From: CAZKCK01 sp964552325
GTDB taxonomy: Bacteria; Bacteroidota; Bacteroidia; Bacteroidales; TTA-H9
Reading direction: 5' to 3'
DNA length: 64,000 bases
Assembly (NCBI GenBank): GCA_964552325.1
Contig: CAZKHA010000002.1
Coordinates: forward strand, 1 to 64,000
Below are positions 9,224-16,872 of the stretch, piece after piece. Made by a program: the position numbers and the translations under genes. A model generated the notes under the pieces. It made no database searches and was not told the origin of the DNA. It saw nothing but the letters and a program-made list of their open reading frames with translations. The number at the start of each line of letters is the position of its first letter. Position 1 is the stretch's first letter.

Positions 9224-9262
9224 TTAACAAATCATTAACAAGCTTTAACAAGCGTTTAACAG
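9224..9262. promoter_or_regulatory. four phased TTAACAA direct repeats, candidate operator
   Basis: TTAACAA occurs at 9224-9230, 9235-9241 and 9245-9251, and TTAACAG at 9256-9262. The starts are 11, 10 and 11 bases apart, one DNA helical turn, so all copies face the same side of the helix. OmpR/PhoB-family regulators bind direct repeats with this spacing. The array sits in the divergent region between the kinase gene and the Cys-rich gene and ends 21 bases before the latter's -7 box, where a -33 element would normally lie. Confidence 0.7.
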
Positions 9263-9283
9263 GCAAGGTGTTCTGAAATGATG

Positions 9284-9291
9284 TAAGTTTG
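9284..9291 (+). promoter_or_regulatory. TAAGTTTG -7 box for the Cys-rich gene
   Basis: TAAGTTTG matches TAnnTTTG and lies 27 bases before the ATG at 9319. No TTG is present at the -33 position; the last TTAACA repeat occupies that zone, as expected for an activator-dependent promoter. Confidence 0.6.
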
Positions 9292-9318
9292 TCGCTTAAT
9301 TCTAAAACAAGAAACCCC

Positions 9319-9639
9319 ATGAAAAAACTATTTTTGCTTTTAAGCCTCGTAGCTTTCTTATTTGTTTCAGTATCAAGCATTAGCACTGTTACTGCCAATA
9401 ATTCAGTTGTAAAAGTTAGCAATTTACAAGATCCCCCACAAAAAGCTGCAGATGCAAAAACTGACGCTAAAGAATGTAAAGATGATCATAAAGCCAAATG
9501 TTCTTCAAAAGGAGAAGCCAAATCGAAATGCTGCTCGAAAACAGAGGCTAAATCAGATTCAAAATGTTCAAAATCTTGCTCAAAATCTTGCGAGACTTCA
9601 AAAAAGTGTTCAGACACTAAAGCTCCTGAGAAAAAGTAA
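9319..9639 (+). CDS. secreted Cys/Lys-rich small protein
   Basis: The 106-residue protein has a signal peptide (MKKLFLLL start, cleavage probably near residues 22-27) and a low-complexity mature part made mainly of Lys, Ser, Cys, Ala, Asp and Glu. Eight cysteines occur at residues 53, 61, 71, 72, 83, 87, 91 and 97, several in CSK units, and His58 is the only histidine. I recognise no named domain. The composition recalls metallothionein-like or metal-sequestering periplasmic proteins, though without proof. I chose the ATG at 9319 over an in-frame TTG at 9289 because only the former starts a proper signal peptide and the TTG overlaps the -7 box. A strong terminator follows. Upstream repeats and the divergent kinase with periplasmic cysteines suggest regulated export in response to metal or thiol stress. 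Confidence 0.8.
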   Translation: MKKLFLLLSLVAFLFVSVSSISTVTANNSVVKVSNLQDPPQKAADAKTDAKECKDDHKAKCSSKGEAKSKCCSKTEAKSDSKCSKSCSKSCETSKKCSDTKAPEKK

Positions 9640-9656
9640 CTCATTCTATATCAAGG

Positions 9657-9686
9657 AACCCTGGTGCATTGTACCAGGGTTTTTTT
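9657..9686 (+). terminator. intrinsic terminator or attenuator after the Cys-rich gene
   Basis: An 11-bp stem (left arm 9657-9667, right arm 9671-9681, one G-T pair, three-base loop) runs into seven T residues at 9680-9686. The osmC-like ATG lies only 12 bases beyond the T run, so downstream expression probably depends on read-through. Confidence 0.85.
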
Positions 9687-9698
9687 ATTCCTAAAAGT

Positions 9699-10112
9699 AT
9701 GGCTATAACCATTAAAACCCACTACGAGGGCGATTTACGTACTCGTGCCATTCACTTGCAATCGGGCAATGAACTTATTACCGATGCACCAACTGATAAT
9801 CATGGGAAAGGAGAAGCGTTCTCGCCTACTGATTTATTGGCGGCATCATTAGGAAGCTGTATGCTTTCTATCATGGGAATTGCTGCCAACACACACCAAT
9901 TCAACTTGGTAGGAACAAAGCTTGAAATTACAAAAGTAATGGCTTCCAATCCAAGACGTGTGGCCGAAATCATAATTGATTTTTGGTTTCCTGAGCTTGT
10001 GTACACCGCTAAAGAAAAAAAGATAATTGAAGCTGCCGCTTTTACCTGCCCAGTTTATTTAAGCCTACATCCCGACCTTAAGAAAACGATTCGATTCAAC
10101 TACCATGCCTAA
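9699..10112 (+). CDS. OsmC/Ohr-family thiol peroxidase
   Basis: OsmC-family proteins reduce organic hydroperoxides with a peroxidatic and a resolving cysteine. Both are here: C54 in SLGSCMLS and C117 in FTCPVYLS, plus the conserved E40 of GKGEAFSPTDLL. The 137-residue length is typical. The start is the ATG at 9699; an in-frame TTG at 9669 lies inside the terminator hairpin and would encode an uninformative extension. The FlK-like thioesterase gene overlaps its 3' end by 8 bases, so the two are one translational unit. With no room for a promoter between terminator and start, it most likely shares the promoter of the Cys-rich gene. It is closer to the general OsmC branch than to Ohr, but I cannot separate them firmly by eye. 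Confidence 0.9.
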   Translation: MAITIKTHYEGDLRTRAIHLQSGNELITDAPTDNHGKGEAFSPTDLLAASLGSCMLSIMGIAANTHQFNLVGTKLEITKVMASNPRRVAEIIIDFWFPELVYTAKEKKIIEAAAFTCPVYLSLHPDLKKTIRFNYHA

Positions 10113-10500
10113 TCAATTACTACCTACTGGAATTGAATTAATTGCAGAAATGACAGTTACCGATAAAGATACCGCCAATGCGTATGGTTCAGGCTTGGTA
10201 GAGGTTTTTGCAACCCCCGCCATGGTTGCGTTTATCGAAAAGACCTGCCTTCAATTAGTTGAACCCTTTCTTGACACCGAAGAAAGCACTGTTGGTACCG
10301 AAATATGTGTACAACATGTAAAAGCCACAGCAGTAAACCAAACAGTATGGTGTAAAGCCCAATTGGTCCAGGTGGACGGGCGAAAACTCACCTTTAACGT
10401 TCTGGCATGGGATAATACTGCAACTATTGGCAGCGGAACGCATACCCGCTATATTATAAACCGAACAAAATTTATGGAAAAACTGCAGAAAGCAGTTTAA
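10105..10500 (+). CDS. FlK-like hot-dog thioesterase
   Basis: The 131-residue protein matches the hot-dog thioesterase family that includes Streptomyces cattleya fluoroacetyl-CoA thioesterase FlK. The FlK catalytic triad Thr42-Glu50-His76 maps to T37 (VFATPAM), E45 (VAFIEKT) and H71 (ICVQHVKAT), each shifted by exactly five residues, so the spacing is fully conserved. Most bacterial homologues are not specific for fluoroacetyl-CoA, and a general acyl-CoA thioesterase or small-acid detoxifying role is more likely. The start overlaps the OsmC gene by 8 bases. It ends 8 bases before the convergent dtd stop. The substrate is unknown. No acyl-CoA synthetase or dehalogenase gene lies nearby. Confidence 0.85.
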   Translation: MPNQLLPTGIELIAEMTVTDKDTANAYGSGLVEVFATPAMVAFIEKTCLQLVEPFLDTEESTVGTEICVQHVKATAVNQTVWCKAQLVQVDGRKLTFNVLAWDNTATIGSGTHTRYIINRTKFMEKLQKAV

Positions 10501-10508
10501 TCTTACGC

Positions 10509-10961
10509 CTATTCCTTGTTTTTTGAATCAATAAGGATGGTAACCGGCCCATCATTTACGAGCGAAACTTCCATATGTGCCCCAAAAACACCCGTTTGGG
10601 GCATTTTTGTTGTGTCAGTATTTAACTGTTTAATCAACAGCTCATAAAGCGGAATAGCAATTTCGGGTCGTGCCGAACGTGTATAAGAAGGCCTGTTTCC
10701 TTTTTTGGTACTGGCATGCAAGGTAAACTGACTAACAAGCAAGATTTCGCCACCCACATCAACCACGGAACGGTTCATTACCCCCAATTCATCATCAAAC
10801 ACACGCAAACGCGCTAACTTTCCGCTCATCCAAACAATATCGTCCATAGAATCTGTTTCTTCAAAACCCACCAAAACAAGCAAACCTTGGCCAATCGTGC
10901 CGGTTATTGTGCCATTTACTTCAACTGAAGCATTCGTAACTCGCTGGGCTACTACTCTCAT
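10509..10961 (-). CDS. dtd: D-aminoacyl-tRNA deacylase
   Basis: This cytosolic proofreading enzyme hydrolyses D-aminoacyl-tRNA and glycyl-tRNA(Ala), keeping D-amino acids out of translation. The 150-residue protein has both signature motifs: SQFTLHA at residues 77-83, with T80, and NDGPVT at 136-141 containing the Gly-Pro cross-subunit motif. The start MRVVAQRV is the family norm. It overlaps the end of the upstream YyaL-type gene by 4 bases, forming a translationally linked operon with that gene and the TPR gene. The identification is secure. Confidence 0.96.
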   Translation of the reverse strand: MRVVAQRVTNASVEVNGTITGTIGQGLLVLVGFEETDSMDDIVWMSGKLARLRVFDDELGVMNRSVVDVGGEILLVSQFTLHASTKKGNRPSYTRSARPEIAIPLYELLIKQLNTDTTKMPQTGVFGAHMEVSLVNDGPVTILIDSKNKE

Positions 10962-12958
10962 GGTTTAATTGATTGTATTAACAAATCCATTTCTTCAACC
11001 GATTGCACAGGAGGAAAACAAGTATCACCTGAACAAATAAACGCCTCTGTGCATTCAATCGTTTCATCTAATTGATTATCATACATCATAATAGAAAAGT
11101 CGGGTCGAAATTGTTTTGTAAACGATTTGAGCATTTCGCTCCAGTTGGTTCCCCTCATTTTTACCGTAAACACACCATATGTAACTTCGTAAAGTGCAAG
11201 TAACCAACAAGAAAAAGCTGTAGGCTGCTTGCTTAGCTCTGCATTAATTTGTTTTAGCATCAAGGTGGAAAACCCTGCAAAACGAGTGTCATCGCGTAAA
11301 CGTGCATATCTTGTAAATGCCAAGCACAAAGCAGCATTGGAAGAGGCTATTACAGTATCATAATAATCAAGCTTTCGCACATTTATATCTAACTGATTTG
11401 CCGATGTATAATAGTATAAACCCGTAGATTGGTCAAGAAAATGCCGAATAGCATATCCCAATAAAGCTTCCACTAATTTGAGCCAATAGGCTTGCTGAGT
11501 TACTTGGGCCAGATCAAGGTAGGCTAGAGCCAAAAAGGCATAATCATCTAAAAAACCATCATTTCCATACTTACCCTTGGTATATGAATGAAACAAATGA
11601 CCGCTTTCATCCATAAATACCTCGTTGGTTTTTTGCCCAAGGTTTACGGCATCTTCCAAATATTCTTGATTGCCTGTTGCCTTAAAAGCATCCACAAACC
11701 CAGTTATTACCAAAGCATTCCAAGCGGTTATTACTTTGTAATCTAAGGCTGGTGCCACACGGAGCTGACGTTTTTCAAGCAAACGTGCACAGCATTTTTG
11801 CAGGGTAGTTTCAATTTCGAGGTGGCTTAACCCGTATGCTAGCCTTACGTTTTCTAGCGTAGGTGCTGGCAAAAGTACGTTTACGCCATGTTCCCAATTG
11901 CCGTCAGTTTCTATGCCATAATACGCACAAAAAAGAGCAGCATCCTTGCCCAATGCATTGGCAATCTCAGCATGTGTCCAGACATAATATTTACCCTCTA
12001 CTCCTTCACTATCAGCATCAAGCGAGGCAAAAAACAAGCCATCTTCGGAGCGTAGGTTCGTCTTTATAAAAGCAAGCGTTTCGTGTACAATTTTACGATA
12101 AAGAGGATTCGGGTCAAATCGAAATGCTTCGGCGTAGAGACTGATTAACTGAGCATTGTCATATAACATCTTTTCAAAATGGGGAATTTTCCAAGCGTCA
12201 TCGGTTGAATACCGCGAAAACCCACCACCAAGTTGATCATAAATGCCCCCATGCGCCATTTGGGTTAACGTGGTTTTAACAAGCTGAGCCACATCTGCTC
12301 GCTTCGTTTGATAAGCCATTCGTAATAAATACTGAAAGCTTAAAGGCATTGGAAATTTGGGTGCGCCAGCAAAACCACCCAATTGCATATCACATTGGTT
12401 TACGAATCTATCAAGGCTTGTGGCAAGGATGGTTTCATGGCTTAACGAAACATCCTCTTGACTGCTCTGCAATTTATTAACTTCTAGTAATTTGCTGTTG
12501 ATGGTGTGTGCTTGCTCCCGTAATAGATGAGGTTCATCTGTATTGATGCGCACAATTTCATTTAAAACACGAATCCATTGGTCGGGTTTAAAGTAGGTAC
12601 CGCCCCAGATAGCACGGCCATCGGGAAAGGCAATACAATTCAGTGGCCAACCACCGCGTTGGTTCAGCATATGAACGGCATCTAAGTAATAGGCATCTAG
12701 GTCAGGACGTTCTTCCCTATCAATTTTAATGGAAACAAAATACGTATTCATAACATTTGCCACATCCTGATTTTCAAAAGATTCATGTTCCATTACATGA
12801 CACCAATGGCAAGCAAAGTATCCAATACTGATAATTAGGAGCTTGTTCTCATCTTTTGCTTTTTGCAAGGCTTCAGGTCCATATGGAAACCAATCCACTG
12901 GATTGCTGGCATGCTGAAGTAGATAAGGGCTCGTTTCGTTGATTAACCTATTTTTCAC
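10958..12958 (-). CDS. YyaL/SPATA20-type thioredoxin-domain protein (DUF255)
   Basis: The 666-residue protein has an N-terminal thioredoxin-like domain (about 1-170) with the family signature C50-x-x-C53 in YFACHWCHVMEHESF, followed by an (alpha/alpha)6 barrel-like region resembling N-acylglucosamine 2-epimerase/glycosidase folds. The N-terminal NPVDW motif is conserved. It starts at GTG at 12958, which overlaps the upstream TPR stop by 4 bases; its own stop overlaps dtd by 4 bases. The biochemical function of this widely conserved family is not established, and the thiol motif and glycosidase-like fold do not by themselves give a reaction. No signal peptide is present, so it acts in the cytosol. 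Confidence 0.9.
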   Translation of the reverse strand: MKNRLINETSPYLLQHASNPVDWFPYGPEALQKAKDENKLLIISIGYFACHWCHVMEHESFENQDVANVMNTYFVSIKIDREERPDLDAYYLDAVHMLNQRGGWPLNCIAFPDGRAIWGGTYFKPDQWIRVLNEIVRINTDEPHLLREQAHTINSKLLEVNKLQSSQEDVSLSHETILATSLDRFVNQCDMQLGGFAGAPKFPMPLSFQYLLRMAYQTKRADVAQLVKTTLTQMAHGGIYDQLGGGFSRYSTDDAWKIPHFEKMLYDNAQLISLYAEAFRFDPNPLYRKIVHETLAFIKTNLRSEDGLFFASLDADSEGVEGKYYVWTHAEIANALGKDAALFCAYYGIETDGNWEHGVNVLLPAPTLENVRLAYGLSHLEIETTLQKCCARLLEKRQLRVAPALDYKVITAWNALVITGFVDAFKATGNQEYLEDAVNLGQKTNEVFMDESGHLFHSYTKGKYGNDGFLDDYAFLALAYLDLAQVTQQAYWLKLVEALLGYAIRHFLDQSTGLYYYTSANQLDINVRKLDYYDTVIASSNAALCLAFTRYARLRDDTRFAGFSTLMLKQINAELSKQPTAFSCWLLALYEVTYGVFTVKMRGTNWSEMLKSFTKQFRPDFSIMMYDNQLDETIECTEAFICSGDTCFPPVQSVEEMDLLIQSIKP

Positions 12959-14493
12959 TGTTTGTGCTTTTTCATTTGATTTGTTACACGTTGAAGTGCG
13001 ATTTTGGCTTTTTGGCTGATTCCGTTTTTGTATTCATCGTAATCCATTTTTAAACAAGCCCTGTAGTTTTTGGCTGCAGATTCTGGATCATTCTGGCTTT
13101 CGTAAATGGCCCCCGATTTTAGGGCAGCGTTTGCGGCAAAATAATACGGTAGCTTGTCGCCTAGTAAAATGGTTTTACGGTACCACAATAAGGCTTGCTT
13201 TTTGTTTCCGGAATCATCAAGTACACGTGCTTTGCGGTAATGCAATTCAACCTCATCGCGTATGCAACGTTTCTGTTGGTTTGCAAGCAAGGCTTCTAAC
13301 TCGTTAAGAGCACGTTGATAATACCCACCATCACTTAAAAACCTGCTTTTAAGCAATATAGGATTTGGAATTTCTGCCTTCGTAGCCTCACGTTGAGCTT
13401 GTTTATCTGAATCGGTATCTTGTACGCCTACAAGAGGAACCTTTCGTATGTAAGCCAAGTATTGATTGGTGTCTCCTTCAATTAAATAACTCCAAGCAAT
13501 TCGTTGATACGCAGATTTGATAAAGTTGCGCCCCTTAAACTTCGTGATATATCGTTGAAAAAACAGCCTGCTGCTATCCGAAAGCTTATTTAAATACGTT
13601 TGGCCCCGCAAGTAATCCAAATAGCGTAATTCTGAACGGCCTTCACCCGTTTTGCAATACATAAGGATTTCCTTTGCATCGTCATTCAAACCGAGTTGAA
13701 GCGATAGTTTTCCGAGCGCATAAGCCTGAATGGGTTCGAGACCACGCAAACCCATTTTTCGATTAGCTAAATAATCATCTCTGAATTTCAGCGCTTTATC
13801 TCGATTGCTTTCGAGGTTAAGGTATAAAAACGCCAAGAAAAACGTACACTCTGTTTCTAAAAATTTATAATCGGCATGATGGTTCGCACTGTGTAAAGCC
13901 GTATTTAACTCTTCCAAGCCTTGCTCAACAGTACCTTTGTAACCAACTAATTTCGTTATCCATGCATAGTTATCGGGTACCGATCCTATTAGTATATGCA
14001 AAACACCCATTCCTGCTTTATTGGGTATAAAATCAGGATACCGTTTTGAATTGTCTTCGAGCAAGCTATAAGCCCTGTCAATTTCTTTAAAAGCAGTAAC
14101 ATATTGCCTAAATTTAATCCGAACAAAGGCCCACTGCATTAGTACTTCAGCTTGGCAAAACTGCTTATAAGGTGAATTCTCCATTCCTTTTGATAACCTT
14201 TCTAACCTTTCGTTGCGAAAAGGAAGCAATTCCTCAAATTTATCCTCGCGCTCTTCATTCATCAGTTCAAGAAAATCGATGTAATTTTCTGCCCAATACG
14301 GGATATTATTGGTTGGGTTAAGCTTTTTAGCTGTGGTTAGTTGTTCGCGGGCAAGGTCGAATTTAAATGCGGCTATATTGTCGATGGCTAAACGCGAATT
14401 CGAATCAAAAAAGTACGAATAGCCACACCAACCTCTTACACCTAAGCCGAGGGAGAAGAAAACAAGAAGGTATAATGACAGCGGTTTAAACAT
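12955..14493 (-). CDS. exported TPR-rich protein
   Basis: The 512-residue protein starts with a hydrophobic segment (residues 3-19) that could be a signal peptide or anchor, followed by helical repeats with the TPR pattern. The first is near residues 35-70 (AFKFDLAREQLTTAKKLNP), and the C-terminal ones, at about 380-500, include RKARVLDDSGNKKQALLWY and ENY-type repeats. TPR arrays bind other proteins. The length and layout match a Bacteroidota family of periplasmic or outer-membrane-associated TPR proteins without assigned function. It is the first gene of an operon with the YyaL-type gene and dtd, and a -7 box and the preceding unit's terminator lie upstream. I cannot name a partner. Confidence 0.8.
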   Translation of the reverse strand: MFKPLSLYLLVFFSLGLGVRGWCGYSYFFDSNSRLAIDNIAAFKFDLAREQLTTAKKLNPTNNIPYWAENYIDFLELMNEEREDKFEELLPFRNERLERLSKGMENSPYKQFCQAEVLMQWAFVRIKFRQYVTAFKEIDRAYSLLEDNSKRYPDFIPNKAGMGVLHILIGSVPDNYAWITKLVGYKGTVEQGLEELNTALHSANHHADYKFLETECTFFLAFLYLNLESNRDKALKFRDDYLANRKMGLRGLEPIQAYALGKLSLQLGLNDDAKEILMYCKTGEGRSELRYLDYLRGQTYLNKLSDSSRLFFQRYITKFKGRNFIKSAYQRIAWSYLIEGDTNQYLAYIRKVPLVGVQDTDSDKQAQREATKAEIPNPILLKSRFLSDGGYYQRALNELEALLANQQKRCIRDEVELHYRKARVLDDSGNKKQALLWYRKTILLGDKLPYYFAANAALKSGAIYESQNDPESAAKNYRACLKMDYDEYKNGISQKAKIALQRVTNQMKKHKQ

Positions 14494-14536
14494 ATTTTAC
14501 AAGCTCTCGCACCATTTGAAGATGGCAACTGAAAGG

Positions 14537-14544
14537 CAAAGGTA
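14537..14544 (-). promoter_or_regulatory. TACCTTTG -7 box for the TPR-yyaL-dtd operon
   Basis: On the minus strand TACCTTTG matches TAnnTTTG and lies 43 bases before the TPR gene's ATG, just after the terminator of the upstream zinc-ribbon gene. No clear -33 element is seen. Confidence 0.5.
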
Positions 14545-14556
14545 ATCTATCGGCAT

Positions 14557-14584
14557 AAAAAAAAGGGTAACCTACTGGCTACCC
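14557..14584 (-). terminator. intrinsic terminator of the nif3-zinc-ribbon operon
   Basis: Read on the minus strand, an 8-bp stem (14577-14584 with 14565-14572, one G-T pair) and four-base loop run into eight T residues. It lies 22 bases after the zinc-ribbon stop and cleanly separates the two operons. Confidence 0.88.
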
Positions 14585-14606
14585 CACAATTTTTGCTTGG
14601 TTAAAA

Positions 14607-15398
14607 CTACATTCCAAGTTTTACCGAGTCAACAATTTCTTGGTCAACAAGAATTCTACCGCAATACTCACAAACGATAATTTTCTTGTGTATCCGTATA
14701 TCTAATTGATGTTGAGGAGGTATCTTATTAAAGCAACCACCGCAAGCATCGCGTTCAATCTGTACAACGGCCAAGCCATTCCTGGCATTTTTCCGAATAC
14801 GGGTATATGCCGTTAACAGTCGATCCTCTATTAATTTCTTGTTTTCTTCTGAACGTTCGATAAGGGATTGCTCTTCCTTGCGGGTTTCTTCAACGATATC
14901 TTCGAGTTCGTTGCGCTTAATTTCAAGTTCGTTGCGCTTTTCTTCCAACTCGTGCTGGGCTTTAACAATTTCTTCTTTTACCCGGCTAAGCTCATATGTA
15001 AACTCTTTAATACGCTTTTCTGCCAATTGAATTTCAAGACCCTGAAACTCAATTTCTTTGGAAAGAGAATCGTATTCACGATTATTTCTAACGTTCATTT
15101 GCTGTTCTTCATACTTTTTTATCAGCGATTCCGAATCACGAATAGCGTTTTTCTTTTCGCTCAGCTTCTTCTCAAGGTTTGAAGTTTCTAGAATGTAGTT
15201 ATCAACACGGGTTTCAAGACCAATAATTTCATCTTCAAGATCTTGAACCTCTAAAGGCAATTCACCCCTTATAATGCGAATACGGTCAACCTGCGATTCA
15301 ACCTGTTGAATCAAATATAAAGCTTTTAGCTTCTGCTCGATGGTAATTTCAATGTTTTCTTCGCCTTCGGGAGTAATGATAATGTTTTTAATTTCCAT
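14607..15398 (-). CDS. coiled-coil protein with C4 zinc ribbon (DUF164/CdsZ-like)
   Basis: The 263-residue protein is a long alpha-helical hairpin (about residues 20-200, strongly charged heptads) followed by a zinc ribbon with two Cys pairs, CGGC and CEYC, near residues 220-255. This is the arrangement of the DUF164 family (Chlamydia CT398/CdsZ, Helicobacter HP0958). HP0958 binds RpoN and a flagellin mRNA in Helicobacter, but that role cannot be transferred here. I chose the ATG at 15398 because the in-frame extension up to 15455 is hydrophobic and unrelated to the conserved MEIKN start. Upstream on the same strand is the Nif3-family gene, a pairing conserved in many Bacteroidota, which suggests a shared but unknown function. 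Confidence 0.88.
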   Translation of the reverse strand: MEIKNIIITPEGEENIEITIEQKLKALYLIQQVESQVDRIRIIRGELPLEVQDLEDEIIGLETRVDNYILETSNLEKKLSEKKNAIRDSESLIKKYEEQQMNVRNNREYDSLSKEIEFQGLEIQLAEKRIKEFTYELSRVKEEIVKAQHELEEKRNELEIKRNELEDIVEETRKEEQSLIERSEENKKLIEDRLLTAYTRIRKNARNGLAVVQIERDACGGCFNKIPPQHQLDIRIHKKIIVCEYCGRILVDQEIVDSVKLGM

Positions 15399-15455
15399 AT
15401 TTATATAACTATAAATGAAACACTTGATAAAAAAAGCAAGCCCATTTAGATCCAA

Positions 15456-16553
15456 TTATAGAAACCTAACCGGGTTTGTATTGATTTTTGAAATCAGGAC
15501 GGCAAAGGTATTAAATTTTTCGGTCAAAATATCAGAAAGTAGTGAAATTGAATATCGTTCTGTTTCATAATGCCCTGCATCAACCAATACAATCTGTTGA
15601 TGATAGTCTAAAAACTCATGATACTTTATGTCGCCAGTAATATAAGCATGAGCGCCCGCCTTAATAGCATCCTTAATCAAGAAAGCACCCGAGCCACCGC
15701 AAATTGCTACCTTTTTAATGGGATGCATACCTGTTCCCGCATACCTCAACTCGTTAATTTCTAGTTTATTCTTAACATATCGCAAAAAGGCTTCTTGATC
15801 CATTTCGTGGGGCAGGTCACCCACAAAACCAGCTCCAACCATCGTATGCACATTCTGAAGCAAATAGATATCATATGCAACTTCTTCGTACGGATGGCTG
15901 TTAAGCAAAGCATTCACTACAGCTTTTTCAAGGTGTGCAGGAAATATCGTTTCGATGCGCACTTCTGGTTCAAAGTGAATCTGCCCGATGCTTCCAATAT
16001 AGGGGTTGGCGCCCTCTCCGGCTCTAAAACTACCCAAACCATTGGTATTGAAACTACACGCATCATAATTCCCAATATTGCCACAACCTGCATCAAACAA
16101 GGCTTTTCGTACTTCATCCACTGAAGCTTCGGGGCAAAAGGTGATAAGTTTTTTTAACAATCCAGCCTTCGGTTGTAAAATGCGGCCATTGCTCAGCCCT
16201 AACACATTAGCTAAGGCAAGGTTTACGCCCTTTGAAACATTATCGAGGTTGGTATGTATGGCAATAATTGAAATGTTATTTTGAACTGCTTTTATTACTA
16301 TCCTGCCTATAATGGTAGAATCAACAACTTGCTTAACTCCTTTAAAAATAATAGGGTGATGTGAAACTATCAGATTACAACTATTGGCAATGGCTTCATC
16401 TAAAACGGCCTCCGTAATATCTAAGCAAATCAAAACTCCATTAACCTCCGCATCCGAAGAACCTACAAGCAAGCCCGCGTTATCATAATCTTCTTGGTAA
16501 GCAAAGGGTGCTAATTTTTCAAGAGTACCAAGAATGTCTTTAACTTTTATCAT
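15456..16553 (-). CDS. Nif3-like dinuclear metal-centre protein
   Basis: The 365-residue protein belongs to the Nif3/YbgI family, toroidal hexamers with a two-metal site. Metal ligands are visible as H65-H66 in VSHHPIIF, D104 in HTNLDN, and a C-terminal His and Glu in VDAGHYETE. A middle insertion (about residues 130-235, with the HPYEEVAYDIY motif) is the CutA/PII-like insert seen in longer members. Databases often label it GTP cyclohydrolase I type 2, an activity reported for one member that should not be assumed. It starts with ATG at 16553 behind a good promoter, and its stop is 57 bases before the zinc-ribbon ATG, so the two are cotranscribed. Confidence 0.92.
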   Translation of the reverse strand: MIKVKDILGTLEKLAPFAYQEDYDNAGLLVGSSDAEVNGVLICLDITEAVLDEAIANSCNLIVSHHPIIFKGVKQVVDSTIIGRIVIKAVQNNISIIAIHTNLDNVSKGVNLALANVLGLSNGRILQPKAGLLKKLITFCPEASVDEVRKALFDAGCGNIGNYDACSFNTNGLGSFRAGEGANPYIGSIGQIHFEPEVRIETIFPAHLEKAVVNALLNSHPYEEVAYDIYLLQNVHTMVGAGFVGDLPHEMDQEAFLRYVKNKLEINELRYAGTGMHPIKKVAICGGSGAFLIKDAIKAGAHAYITGDIKYHEFLDYHQQIVLVDAGHYETERYSISLLSDILTEKFNTFAVLISKINTNPVRFL

Positions 16554-16637
16554 AATACTATTGGTTTATAAGTACTTAGAATTCATTTAAACTAATTTTT
16601 TCACCGTTTTGTCTGGTATTCGTTCGTACATCCAGTG

Positions 16638-16668
16638 CAAAAGTACACTTTAGTTAAGGCAATTGCAA
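16638..16668 (-). promoter_or_regulatory. promoter of the nif3-zinc-ribbon operon
   Basis: On the minus strand TTG at 16666-16668 and TACTTTTG at 16638-16645 are separated by 20 bases, matching the Bacteroidota -33/-7 promoter. The leader to the ATG is about 80 bases. Confidence 0.7.
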
Positions 16669-16860
16669 CGAAACCTGAATGCCAGTTCATTAGCTCAGCA
16701 CGGTCAAATTTGTCCACCCTATCATAACAAATCGTTGATTTATAATACATTGCCATATTAAAGGCTGGCTCTTTGGCTCAACTTAGGATAAAAGCAATTC
16801 AAACCAACTGTTAATTAAGCGTATAAGAAAAAAAAGCCCTACTTTATAAAATTTCTTCAT

Positions 16861-16868
16861 TATCTTTA
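16861..16868 (+). promoter_or_regulatory. weak -7 candidate for lpxK
   Basis: TATCTTTA differs from TAnnTTTG only in the last base and ends 4 bases before the GTG start. If used, the transcript would begin at or near the start codon and be leaderless. Confidence 0.3.
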
Positions 16869-16872
16869 CAGC

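Larger units (their letters stand above)
16554..16872. other. divergent intergenic region between nif3-like gene and lpxK
   Basis: These 319 bases hold the nif3 promoter on the minus strand (16638-16668) and a weak lpxK -7 candidate on the plus strand (16861-16868). Between them I see only AT-rich sequence without an ORF, RNA-like fold or repeat that I can support. Confidence 0.6.

Noticed and set aside
9216..9422. Minus-strand ORF opposite the Cys-rich gene
   Set aside because: It overlaps the operator array and the signal-peptide coding region and shows no recognisable domain; judged a shadow.
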